The notes under the pieces were generated by a model. It was not told where the DNA came from, did no database searches, and was given only the letters and a program-made list of their open reading frames with translations. A stretch of DNA of 9,991 bases, from assembly GCA_027070475.1 (NCBI GenBank), contig JALXDT010000351.1, forward strand, positions 1-9,991, given 5' to 3'. Positions 1 to 6,834 of the stretch are shown here, piece after piece (the stretch's first letter is position 1; each line of letters begins with the position of its first letter). The stretch is from Candidatus Aminicenantota bacterium (GTDB lineage: Bacteria; Acidobacteriota; Aminicenantia; JAMOAD01). Position numbers and translations under genes: made by a program.

Positions 1-7
1 AAGTCTC

Positions 8-38
8 TTGTGACCTTTTTATTAAAATGAAATAAAAT
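8..38 (+). promoter_or_regulatory. possible promoter of the nadC-nadB-rel operon
   Basis: A TAAAAT box at 33-38 resembles a sigma-70 -10 element. TTGTGA at 8-13 matches the -35 consensus at four of six positions, but the 19-base spacer is longer than ideal. The expected start of transcription falls at about 44-46, on the nadC ATG itself, and no Shine-Dalgarno sequence lies between. Such AT-rich boxes arise easily by chance in this genome, and the operon could instead begin left of the window. Confidence 0.3.
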
Positions 39-44
39 AGTGTT

Positions 45-878
45 ATGAATATTATAAACAAAAGAACAAAAGAATTAATAAAAATGGCTCTTGAGGAAGA
101 TCATATTGAAAATGATATTACCACAAACTCTCTATTTCCTGAGTATAGAAAAGCAAAGGCTATTGTCATTGCTAAATCTGACGGAATTTTGTGTGGTTTG
201 GATATATTTAAAGAAGTTTTTTTAACAATCGGAAAGGAAATAAATTTTAAAACAGATTTTAAAGATGGAGATGAGTTTAAAAAAGGAGATATAATTATTG
301 AAATGGAGGGAGATGTAAGAATCATTCTAAAGGGAGAGAGAACAGCCCTTGATTTTTTAGGCCATCTTTCTGGTATTGCCACTAAGACTCATTCTCTTGT
401 AAAAAAAACAGGAGGAAGAATTAAGGTTCTGGATACAAGAAAAACTACTCCCGGGTTTAGAGAACTTGAAAAGTATGCTGTTAAAACAGGCGGAGGATAC
501 AATCACAGAATGAATCTTGAAGAGATGGCAATGCTAAAAGAAAATCATCTTATTTTTTTCAACTCTATAAAGGATGCTGTTGATAGGATAAGAAAGAGGT
601 CAAAAGATATAAAGATAGAAGTTGAAGTGAAAAATCTTAAAGAGTTTAAAGAGGTTTTGAGCCTTGAAGTTGATAGAATAATGCTTGATAACTTTTCCCT
701 TGAAGATATCAGAGAAGCAGTAAAAATAAATGGAGGAAGGAGAGAACTTGAGATTTCAGGTGGAGTTAATGAAAGTAATATTGAAGAGTACTCCTTGACA
801 GGAGCAGATTATGTTTCCTCTGGCGCATTAACCCACTCCTTTAAAAATTCTGATTTTTCTCTCTTAATAAAAAAATGA
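45..878 (+). CDS. nadC: nicotinate-nucleotide pyrophosphorylase (carboxylating), quinolinate phosphoribosyltransferase
   Basis: Cytoplasmic enzyme that converts quinolinate and PRPP to nicotinate mononucleotide, CO2 and pyrophosphate, the third step of de novo NAD synthesis. At 277 residues it is full length for the family. Visible hallmarks are KGERTAL at 96-102, DTRKTTPG at 130-137, GGGYNHR at 149-155, MLKENH at 163-168, EVEV at 192-195, MLDN at 213-216 and the phosphate-binding SGG near 238-240 followed by SSGALTHS near the C-terminus. The Arg, Lys and His residues that bind quinolinate and PRPP in the family (R99, R132, K133, H154, R155, K165) are present. The ATG at 45 has no Shine-Dalgarno sequence before it; the mRNA may be leaderless. 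The stop overlaps the start of nadB (ATGA), so the two are probably translationally coupled. Function is secure from the motifs. Confidence 0.96.
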   Translation: MNIINKRTKELIKMALEEDHIENDITTNSLFPEYRKAKAIVIAKSDGILCGLDIFKEVFLTIGKEINFKTDFKDGDEFKKGDIIIEMEGDVRIILKGERTALDFLGHLSGIATKTHSLVKKTGGRIKVLDTRKTTPGFRELEKYAVKTGGGYNHRMNLEEMAMLKENHLIFFNSIKDAVDRIRKRSKDIKIEVEVKNLKEFKEVLSLEVDRIMLDNFSLEDIREAVKINGGRRELEISGGVNESNIEEYSLTGADYVSSGALTHSFKNSDFSLLIKK

Positions 879-2452
879 AAGATCCTATTTCAACAGATGT
901 GTTAATAATTGGTTCAGGTATTGCTGGGCTCACTGCAGCCTATTTTTTAGGAAAGGAGAATATTGATACAATTGTTATCTCAAAAGAAAAAGAGCTTTCA
1001 GAATCAAATACTCTTTATGCTCAAGGTGGTATAGTCACTTTGGGACCCGATGATGACCCGGAACTTTTAAAGAAGGATATTATTAGCGCTGGAGCAGGGA
1101 TTTCCAACCCTGACGCTGTTGAGATCATTGTGAAAAGAGGTGTTAATTTAGTAAAGTCATTTTTGATAGATGAGCTCAATGTCCCTTTTTCAAAGGATGA
1201 AAATGGAGAGCTCCTTTATACTCAGGAGGGGAATCATTCAAGAAGAAGAATCTTGTTCGCAAAGGATGAAACAGGAAAAGCAATTGAAAAAACTCTTGAT
1301 AAAAATGTCAGAAAGTTAAAAACTGTTAAATTTCTAACAAAAGCCACAGCCATAGATCTTATTACAAAGCATCACCATTCCACCAATCCACTAAGTCTAT
1401 ACAAAGATGCAGAGGTTATGGGTGCTTATGTTCTACTTCAAAAAGAGAAAAAGGTTGTTAGAATTTTTTCTAAAGCTGTTATTTTAGCCAGTGGAGGTCT
1501 GGGTAGAATCTTTTTACACACAACAAATCCACCGGTAGCGAGAGGAGATGGTTATGCTATGGCATATAGAGCAGGAGCAAACCTGATCAATATGGAGTAT
1601 GTCCAATTTCATCCTACCTCATTTTACCACCGAGATGCAGATAGTTTTTTGATTTCAGAAGCAGTAAGGGGAGAGGGAGCAATATTGATAAATAGAAAGG
1701 GCGAAGCCTTTATGAAAAATTATTCTAAGCTTAAAGACCTTGCCCCAAGAGATGTTGTCACAAGGGCAATATATGAAGAGATGCTAAAAAACGGAGATCA
1801 TTATGTGCTTCTTGATCTTTCAAATATAAGAATAGATGTAAAGGATAGATTCCCACATATATATGAGACATGTAAAAGATACGGAGTTGACATAACAAAA
1901 GAACCTATTCCTGTTGTCCCAGCCGCACACTACTCCTGTGGAGGAGTAAAAGTTGATACAAGAGGAAGAACAACTTTAAAAAGACTGTATGCAGCGGGAG
2001 AGGTCTCCTGTACTGGTCTTCACGGTGCAAACAGACTGGCCTCTACATCCCTTCTTGAGGGATTAAGCTGGGGATACTTTGCAGCTGAAGATATACTGAA
2101 TTCATCAGAAATCTTAAAAGAGACACCTCCTTTTAATGAAATTCCTCCATGGAAATATCCTGCAAAGCCTGAAAAGATAGACCCTGCTTTAATCGTTCAG
2201 GATTGGAATCTTATTCGCTCAACAATGTGGAATTATTCGGGAATAATAAGAACAACAAAAAGATTGAGTAGAGCCAAATCCGATCTTGAATATCTTAAAC
2301 ATAGAATTGAGAAATTTTACAAAAGCGCTGAAGTAGTTGATTCAATTATCGGTTTAAGAAATAGTGTTCAAACAGCCCTGCTTGTCATTTATTCAGCATA
2401 CTTTAATAAAAAAAGCAGAGGAGCTCACTATATAATTGACAATGGTGAGTAA
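875..2452 (+). CDS. nadB: L-aspartate oxidase
   Basis: FAD-dependent cytoplasmic enzyme that oxidises L-aspartate to iminoaspartate, the substrate NadA condenses to quinolinate. At 525 residues it is normal family length. The N-terminal Rossmann FAD motif GSGIAG is at 13-18, followed by TLYAQGG at 46-52. The flavoprotein motif SGGLG (206-210), QFHPT (244-248), AVRGEG (263-268), PRDVVTRA (291-298), AHYSCGG (351-357) and AAGEVSCTGLHGANRLAS (373-390) follow in family order. Residues matching the E. coli catalytic and substrate-binding set appear to be E118, H246, R292, H352 and R387. E118, in TQEGNHS, favours aspartate oxidase over fumarate reductase or succinate dehydrogenase flavoprotein. The C-terminal part (about 440-525) is the helical capping region ending in RGAHY. 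The start overlaps the nadC stop as ATGA with no Shine-Dalgarno sequence, so coupling to nadC is likely. NadA is absent from the window. Confidence 0.96.
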   Translation: MKDPISTDVLIIGSGIAGLTAAYFLGKENIDTIVISKEKELSESNTLYAQGGIVTLGPDDDPELLKKDIISAGAGISNPDAVEIIVKRGVNLVKSFLIDELNVPFSKDENGELLYTQEGNHSRRRILFAKDETGKAIEKTLDKNVRKLKTVKFLTKATAIDLITKHHHSTNPLSLYKDAEVMGAYVLLQKEKKVVRIFSKAVILASGGLGRIFLHTTNPPVARGDGYAMAYRAGANLINMEYVQFHPTSFYHRDADSFLISEAVRGEGAILINRKGEAFMKNYSKLKDLAPRDVVTRAIYEEMLKNGDHYVLLDLSNIRIDVKDRFPHIYETCKRYGVDITKEPIPVVPAAHYSCGGVKVDTRGRTTLKRLYAAGEVSCTGLHGANRLASTSLLEGLSWGYFAAEDILNSSEILKETPPFNEIPPWKYPAKPEKIDPALIVQDWNLIRSTMWNYSGIIRTTKRLSRAKSDLEYLKHRIEKFYKSAEVVDSIIGLRNSVQTALLVIYSAYFNKKSRGAHYIIDNGE

Positions 2453-2458
2453 GGAGGT
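2451..2458 (+). promoter_or_regulatory. strong ribosome binding site of the RelA/SpoT homolog
   Basis: AAGGAGGT overlaps the nadB stop codon (TAA 2450-2452) and lies 6 bases before the ATG at 2465. It fixes that start: nadB and the RelA/SpoT homolog share a reading frame, and the nadB stop blocks any upstream extension. Unlike nadC and nadB, this gene therefore has its own strong initiation site. Confidence 0.85.
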
Positions 2459-2464
2459 CCTTCA

Positions 2465-4504
2465 ATGTCCTCTGAAAAACTTTTTAAATTCGGGAAAGAA
2501 GTTTACACTGAAAAAGATTTAACTTTTTCAGAAAATCTTTACAATAGAATAAAATCCTTAAACTTAGGAGAAGAGTCTGCTACAATCGGCTTCCTTTCAA
2601 GAGTTAATATTGCAGATGAAAGCAACAAAGAAAAAATCATAGAAAATTTTGGAAAAGAAATTTATGAAGGGATAGAACTATTACAGAGACTCAGTAAAGT
2701 CAATATTCCTGAAAGAGAGAGAAGAATAAAGCAGTTAAGGGAATTTTTTGTTGAGCTGAGTAGTGATATAAGAATTATTATAATAAAATTAGCAGAAAGA
2801 CTTGAGGCTCTTATAGAAGCTGAAAGATTAAATTCCCCGGATTTAAAGAAATTGTCCGAGGAGAGTCTTTACCTTTATTCAACCATTGCACACAGACTTG
2901 GAATCAGTAAGCTTTACACTGAAATGGAAGATATAGCATTTAAACACCTCTACCCTGCGGAATTTAAAAAGATTGAGAATTTTTTAGGAGAAAAGAAGAA
3001 GGTTTATGAAGAAAAGTTAAAAAACATGATTTTGGTTATAAAAAATCTTCTTGAAAAACACAAAATAAAAGCAAGAACTCAGTATAGGGTTAAAAGACCT
3101 TACAGTATTTACAGAAAGATGCAGAACAAGAGAGTGGATTTTGATGAGATTTTTGACCTTTTAGCAATTAGAATTATTACAGATGAAATTAATAGCTGCT
3201 ATACAATTTTAGGTTTGGTACACAGCAATTGGACTCCGATAAATGGAAGATTCAGAGATTGGATATCCAATCCAAAACCAAATGGTTACCGCTCCATTCA
3301 GACAACCATTGTATCAAGAACAGGAGATAAATATGAAATTCAGATAAGAACAGAAGAGATGCATAAAGAAGCAGAGTTCGGAGCTGCAGCTCACTGGAGC
3401 TATAAGGAAGGAGTAAAATCAAACACAAGCTGGGTCTTAAGATTAAAAGAATTTTTAGAAAATGATGAAATCTTTGAAAATCCAATTGAAGCACTGGAAC
3501 ATATTCAGAGTGAATTAAAAAAAGATTATATAAGCGTTATAACACCCAAAGGAGAGGTTATCTCTTTGCCTGAAGGTTCCACCCCTCTTGACTTTGCCTA
3601 TTCTGTTCACACAGAGGTAGGACACCATACAACAGGGGCAAGAATTAACCAGAAGTTTGTTTCTCTGAAGACCGAGCTAAAATCAGGTGATGTTGTTGAA
3701 ATAATTACTCAAAAGAATGCAAAGCCTTCCAGAAATTGGCTAAACTTTGTTAAGACATCGAAAGCAAAGTCTAAGATAAGAGAATGGTTCAGAAAGAATG
3801 AAAGGGAAACATTTATTAAAGAGGGAAAGAGAATTTTTGAATCTCAGATAAAAAAACATCAAAAAAAGTATAGCGGTTTTGATAAAGAGCAGGAATTTAA
3901 AGATAATCTTTTAAAATACGGGTTTAAAAATCAGGAATCCTTTTACTTTGCCATAGGGACTAAATCAATTAAAGCAAGCTTACCCCTTTTGAAAAAACTC
4001 TTCCCTTTAAAGCAGAAAAAGAAAGAAACAGATTTAAAAGGGAAAAGAATTAAAGAAAGAATATTCTCTCCCGGGATAATAATAGATGGTGAAAAAAATA
4101 TAGATTTTAAAATTGCAAAGTGCTGCAAACCTATCAAAGGAGAGCCAATAATAGCATATATCACAAAGAGCTCAGGAATAAAGATTCATTCAATTAACTG
4201 TCCTTACATCAAAAACAGCTCCATCGATAAATCAAGATTAAAAAAGGCTGAGTGGGTTCAGGATAATTCACTTCAACTTATAAAAGTAAAAATATTAACT
4301 GATAATATCGAAGAGACAGTTTCCTCTCTTGCAGAAATTTGCAAGTCACTTGATATAATAGTCAACTCAATAAAAAGGAGCTCTGAAAAAGAGGTTGGGA
4401 TAATAGAAGCAGAGATTTTAATTAAAGCAATGAAAAATTATCTTAATTTAAAGAATCATCTGCAGAAAAAAGGAAGCATAATTAGTATAAGTTTGTTAAG
4501 ATAG
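2465..4504 (+). CDS. RelA/SpoT family (p)ppGpp synthetase, HD hydrolase domain apparently inactive
   Basis: Cytoplasmic stringent-response enzyme expected to transfer pyrophosphate from ATP to GDP/GTP. The 679 residues follow the long RSH layout: HD-type domain about 15-160, synthetase about 180-320, TGS about 353-415, helical region 416-540, Cys-rich zinc-finger-like region 547-585 (AKCCKP at 551-556, H575, C579) and ACT about 603-679. Synthetase residues matching those of Streptococcus Rel are kept: R208, K210, K218, D231, K271, N273, Y275, E291. The RFRD motif (262-265) is of the basic RXKD type rather than the acidic EXDD type of gammaproteobacterial RelA. The HD domain aligns without gaps, but its metal ligands read F21, S45, R46 and E111 instead of H, H, D and D, so hydrolysis is probably lost. 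The usually conserved His of the GDP site is Gln279. The start is fixed by AAGGAGGT. It is the last gene of the nad operon. Whether to call it relA or rel is uncertain, so no symbol is given. Confidence 0.93.
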   Translation: MSSEKLFKFGKEVYTEKDLTFSENLYNRIKSLNLGEESATIGFLSRVNIADESNKEKIIENFGKEIYEGIELLQRLSKVNIPERERRIKQLREFFVELSSDIRIIIIKLAERLEALIEAERLNSPDLKKLSEESLYLYSTIAHRLGISKLYTEMEDIAFKHLYPAEFKKIENFLGEKKKVYEEKLKNMILVIKNLLEKHKIKARTQYRVKRPYSIYRKMQNKRVDFDEIFDLLAIRIITDEINSCYTILGLVHSNWTPINGRFRDWISNPKPNGYRSIQTTIVSRTGDKYEIQIRTEEMHKEAEFGAAAHWSYKEGVKSNTSWVLRLKEFLENDEIFENPIEALEHIQSELKKDYISVITPKGEVISLPEGSTPLDFAYSVHTEVGHHTTGARINQKFVSLKTELKSGDVVEIITQKNAKPSRNWLNFVKTSKAKSKIREWFRKNERETFIKEGKRIFESQIKKHQKKYSGFDKEQEFKDNLLKYGFKNQESFYFAIGTKSIKASLPLLKKLFPLKQKKKETDLKGKRIKERIFSPGIIIDGEKNIDFKIAKCCKPIKGEPIIAYITKSSGIKIHSINCPYIKNSSIDKSRLKKAEWVQDNSLQLIKVKILTDNIEETVSSLAEICKSLDIIVNSIKRSSEKEVGIIEAEILIKAMKNYLNLKNHLQKKGSIISISLLR

Positions 4505-4534
4505 GGAAAACAACTTGCCACAGATCATAATAAA

Positions 4535-4581
4535 AGTCTATTTGAAAATAAATATAATTGAAATATAGACTATTAGACTAT
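4535..4581. repeat. short inverted plus tandem repeat of an ATAGACT motif
   Basis: AGTCTAT (4535-4541) is repeated in inverted form as ATAGACT (4565-4571) with 23 bases between. The right copy lies inside a perfect 8-base tandem duplication, TAGACTAT at 4566-4573 and 4574-4581. The loop is too long and the stem too AT-rich for a convincing terminator. It lies in the gap after the RelA/SpoT homolog. No function is recognised and chance is possible. Confidence 0.4.
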
Positions 4582-4594
4582 TGGCATCTTTAAA

Positions 4595-4613
4595 TTTATT
4601 AATTATTAATAAA
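4595..4613. repeat. 19-base A/T-only perfect palindrome in the convergent gap
   Basis: TTTATTAAT (4595-4603) and ATTAATAAA (4605-4613) are exact reverse complements around a single T. As RNA this is a weak A-U hairpin. As DNA it is an easily melted dyad that a protein could bind. It lies between the convergent operons, directly before the A6-TCCCCC-T6 element. In such AT-rich sequence chance is a real alternative. Confidence 0.4.
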
Positions 4614-4628
4614 AAATCCCCCTTTTTT
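4611..4628. terminator. weak candidate bidirectional terminator
   Basis: AAAAAATCCCCCTTTTTT can pair A6 with T6 around a 6-base loop, giving a T-run on either strand. It lies 107 bases after the RelA/SpoT homolog stop and 11 bases after the 3' end of tRNA-Arg. The stem has no G-C pairs, so it would be a poor intrinsic terminator. It is listed only because nothing better is visible between the convergent operons. Confidence 0.2.
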
Positions 4629-4638
4629 CATAAAAGTT

Positions 4639-4712
4639 CGCGCCCGGAGGGACTCGAACCCCCAACATTTGGATTAGAAATCCAATGCTCTATCCTGTTG
4701 AGCTACGGGCGC
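4639..4712 (-). tRNA. tRNA-Arg (anticodon TCT)
   Basis: A 74-base cloverleaf can be drawn on the - strand. The acceptor stem is GCGCCCG with CGGGCGC and a discriminator G. The D stem is GCTC/GAGC. The anticodon stem TTGGA/TCCAA encloses the loop TTTCTAA, giving TCT. The T arm has the loop TTCGAGT. CCA is not encoded. It reads AGA (and AGG by wobble), the main arginine codons in this window. It follows tRNA-Pro by 13 bases on the same strand and is probably cut from the same transcript. Confidence 0.95.
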
Positions 4713-4725
4713 ATCTTTTTTATTC

Positions 4726-4800
4726 TCGGGGCGAGTGGATTTGAACCACCGACCCCCTGCTCCCAAGGCAGGTGCGCTATCCAGGCTGCGCCACGCCCCG
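4726..4800 (-). tRNA. tRNA-Pro (anticodon TGG)
   Basis: A 75-base cloverleaf can be drawn on the - strand. The acceptor stem is CGGGGCG with CGCCCCG and a discriminator A. It starts with C1-G72, the usual bacterial tRNA-Pro identity pair. The anticodon stem CCTGC/GCAGG encloses the loop CTTGGGA, giving TGG. G37, next to the anticodon, is the position methylated by TrmD in this tRNA family. The T loop is TTCAAAT. CCA is not encoded. It lies first in the tRNA pair, just downstream of its own promoter. Confidence 0.95.
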
Positions 4801-4813
4801 CAAAAAGTTAATT

Positions 4814-4842
4814 AATATATCACAATTTTTCCCTTATATCAA
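4814..4842 (-). promoter_or_regulatory. sigma-70 type promoter of the tRNA-Pro/tRNA-Arg pair
   Basis: On the - strand TTGATA (4842-4837) and TATATT (4819-4814) are separated by exactly 17 bases, and the -10 box is preceded by TGA, an extended -10. The predicted transcription start, about 4807, lies only some 7 bases before the 5' end of tRNA-Pro, as is common for tRNA operons. The promoter lies 26 bases past the stop of the barrel gene on the same strand, so the tRNAs need not depend on read-through from that operon. Confidence 0.65.
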
Positions 4843-4868
4843 TATCATTAGTCCCCCCGGATATACCT

Positions 4869-6119
4869 TTAAAAATAAACCTTAAATGAGCTATAAAACA
4901 TATCTGGATATGTGCCGAACTCTGATTTCAGATATGGTTCTTTTATATTTATATAGGGATTGTATGAAGGTGATTTGCCCAAGCCAAGAAAAGCTCCTAT
5001 TGAAAGGTAAATATTTTCAGATAAATTGTATTCAAGTTGAGGAGACAAAATTACAGAGCTGTCCGAAATATTGAAGATAATAATGTTTGAGTTTGATAAT
5101 ATTCCGGATATCTGATAGCTTGAGCCTATGTTTACATAATGTTTTCCCATAAGATAAACAGTTCCGACCCTGTATGAATCCTTTGAAAACAGATTAAGAT
5201 ATTCTTCGGGACTTTTTGCTCCGGCTCCATTATAATGATATTCAAGGAAAAGATATAAACCTTTGAAATTATAGTCTGTTCCGGTTGAAATTCTTAAATA
5301 ATTTTCAGAAATTTTATTTTCATCTTTATTATAAAAATTTGTTTTTACATAAGCTCCTTCAAACCAGACACCGGCACCACCTATTGACCTTGCAATGTCA
5401 ATCCCAAGAAGAAGATTATTTTGAAAACCAACAACCATCAAAGAAAAATCCGTATTAATAGCATAAAATTTTGATCTAATGAAAAATCCGCTCTTTTCAA
5501 ACCTGAATTTATCACCCGCAATATAGCCTAAATCAAGCTCAGAGAGATCTCCTGTGGGAATTCTTACCCTTACTCCATCAACCCCTCTTCTCTCCTCCTT
5601 ATCAAGCTCATTAAAAGAAAATGGGGAAAAAATATCTGTCGGATTTATTATTTTTCCACTTCCCCATGAAACAGATTGTCTTCCGATGTATATATCGGCA
5701 AAATCTAAATTTAACCTGAGATATGCTCTGTCAAGATTCTGGTAAAGAGCAAAGTTCCCTCCCTTTTGTTCGAAATTTTTCGGTAAAATAATACTATCAA
5801 AATCATATGCCCTGTATTGATTGCTATAATTAAGAATATCGGAAAAACCGGTTAATCCTGTTTTATCTTCGATCTTCGGTATTAAATCATAGCTTATCTG
5901 AAAAGATAAATTATCGGAGATATTGGAAAGAATGTTAAATCTGAGATGATTGGATACTATTCCTGATAAAGGTTGAGATTCTTCAGGGGAAAAATCAACC
6001 GGATCAAACACTATGAAGAATGATTTATAATATCCTGAAAAATCAATATCCCCGCTTTTTAAAAAACCAAAGCCAAGCAAGAATAATAATATAATGAAAA
6101 GAGTCTTTTTTTTCTTCAT
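4869..6119 (-). CDS. putative outer-membrane beta-barrel protein linked to the Lol-like ABC cassette
   Basis: The 416-residue product starts with four lysines and a hydrophobic stretch (6-20), a Sec signal peptide probably cleaved near residues 22-23. The mature part is rich in alternating hydrophobic/polar strands with many Tyr, Phe and Asn residues. It ends in FKVYF with a terminal Phe, the classic C-terminal signal for BAM-assembled barrels. A conserved-looking block at about 143-190 contains IYIGRQSVSWGSG, NPTDIFSPF, then ERRGVDGVRVRI; blocks of this kind are known to me from porin-like barrels of uncharacterised families. It is the last gene of the operon, one base after the ATPase stop, with no Shine-Dalgarno sequence and an in-frame TAG just upstream, so translation probably depends on coupling. 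The role is inferred: the outer-membrane part of the same export route. The substrate is unknown, and a simple porin is an alternative. Confidence 0.75.
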   Translation of the reverse strand: MKKKKTLFIILLFLLGFGFLKSGDIDFSGYYKSFFIVFDPVDFSPEESQPLSGIVSNHLRFNILSNISDNLSFQISYDLIPKIEDKTGLTGFSDILNYSNQYRAYDFDSIILPKNFEQKGGNFALYQNLDRAYLRLNLDFADIYIGRQSVSWGSGKIINPTDIFSPFSFNELDKEERRGVDGVRVRIPTGDLSELDLGYIAGDKFRFEKSGFFIRSKFYAINTDFSLMVVGFQNNLLLGIDIARSIGGAGVWFEGAYVKTNFYNKDENKISENYLRISTGTDYNFKGLYLFLEYHYNGAGAKSPEEYLNLFSKDSYRVGTVYLMGKHYVNIGSSYQISGILSNSNIIIFNISDSSVILSPQLEYNLSENIYLSIGAFLGLGKSPSYNPYINIKEPYLKSEFGTYPDMFYSSFKVYF

Positions 6120-6120
6120 T

Positions 6121-6825
6121 TTAGACTATATCTATTTCACTTTTGTCAATTATCTGTCCATCTTTTAATACAATTACTCTTTTCGCTCTCTCCATCACCA
6201 TCTTATCATGGGTGGAAAAAAGAAAAGTCATCCCCGTTTTTTCATTGAGTTCTGCCATCATATCCAAAAGCTCGCTACCTGTTTTAGAATCAAGATTAGC
6301 TGTTGGCTCATCAGCAAGAATTATTTTAGGATTGGAGACCATTGCCCTTGCTATGGCAACCCTCTGCTGCTGCCCTCCCGAAAGCTGAGTTGGTCTTCTG
6401 TTTTCAAGTCCCGATAATTTTACCGCATCCAATATTTCCAAGACTCTTTTATGTCTCTCCTCTTTTGGTACGCCTTGAAGTAGCATTATATATTCTATAT
6501 TTTCCTCAACAGTTAAAACAGGGATAAGATTGTATGCCTGAAAAATAAAACCTATGTTATCCCTTCTGAAATCCGACAATTCTTTTCCGCTCATATCTGA
6601 AATCAATTTTCCCGAAAGCCATACTTTTCCTTCGTCCGGAGTATCCAAACCGGATATAAGATTTAGCAGGGTTGTTTTACCACAACCGGAAGGTCCGACT
6701 ATTGCACTGAATTCCCCTTCCTCAACAGTAAGGTCAATTCCCCTTATTGCATGAACAACCACACCATCCTCTTTATAATCTTTTTTAAGGTTTTCAGTTT
6801 TAATTATTAATTTTTTTTCGCTCAT
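6121..6825 (-). CDS. ABC transporter ATP-binding protein, LolD/MacB type
   Basis: Cytoplasmic ATPase subunit that should drive the two permeases encoded just upstream. The 234 residues contain all ABC motifs: Walker A GPSGCGKTT (44-52), Q-loop Q96 in IGFIFQAYNL, signature LSGGQ (138-142), Walker B IILADEP (158-164), D-loop at S170-K171 after NLD, and H-loop H196 in STHD. The run AYNLIPVLTVEENI (97-110) is typical of the LolD/MacB/FtsE branch, whose members act by mechanotransmission rather than alternating access. No residue needed for catalysis seems missing. AGGAGG lies 5 bases before the ATG at 6825 and overlaps the stop of the preceding permease gene. The function class is certain; the choice between LolD-like and MacB-like is not, as both use this ATPase type, but the LolA-like neighbour favours a Lol-like role. 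Confidence 0.93.
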   Translation of the reverse strand: MSEKKLIIKTENLKKDYKEDGVVVHAIRGIDLTVEEGEFSAIVGPSGCGKTTLLNLISGLDTPDEGKVWLSGKLISDMSGKELSDFRRDNIGFIFQAYNLIPVLTVEENIEYIMLLQGVPKEERHKRVLEILDAVKLSGLENRRPTQLSGGQQQRVAIARAMVSNPKIILADEPTANLDSKTGSELLDMMAELNEKTGMTFLFSTHDKMVMERAKRVIVLKDGQIIDKSEIDIV

Positions 6826-6834
6826 AACTTCCTC

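Noticed and set aside
101..382. Open frame on the - strand inside nadC
   Set aside because: It lies fully within a secure gene, has no recognisable domain, and is the expected by-product of AT-rich coding sequence on the other strand.
3252..4164. Two open frames on the - strand inside the RelA/SpoT homolog (3252-3494 and 3943-4164)
   Set aside because: Both are antisense to conserved synthetase and Cys-rich domains, show no family features and have no supporting start signals.
4581..4811. A 76-codon open frame on the + strand with residues such as GLEPPTFGL and GFEPPTPCSQGRC
   Set aside because: It is the antisense translation of the two tRNA genes, a well-known source of false protein annotations; no ribosome binding site precedes it.
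6143..6754. Several + strand open frames opposite the ABC ATPase
   Set aside because: They mirror the conserved ATPase motifs on the other strand and have no independent evidence.
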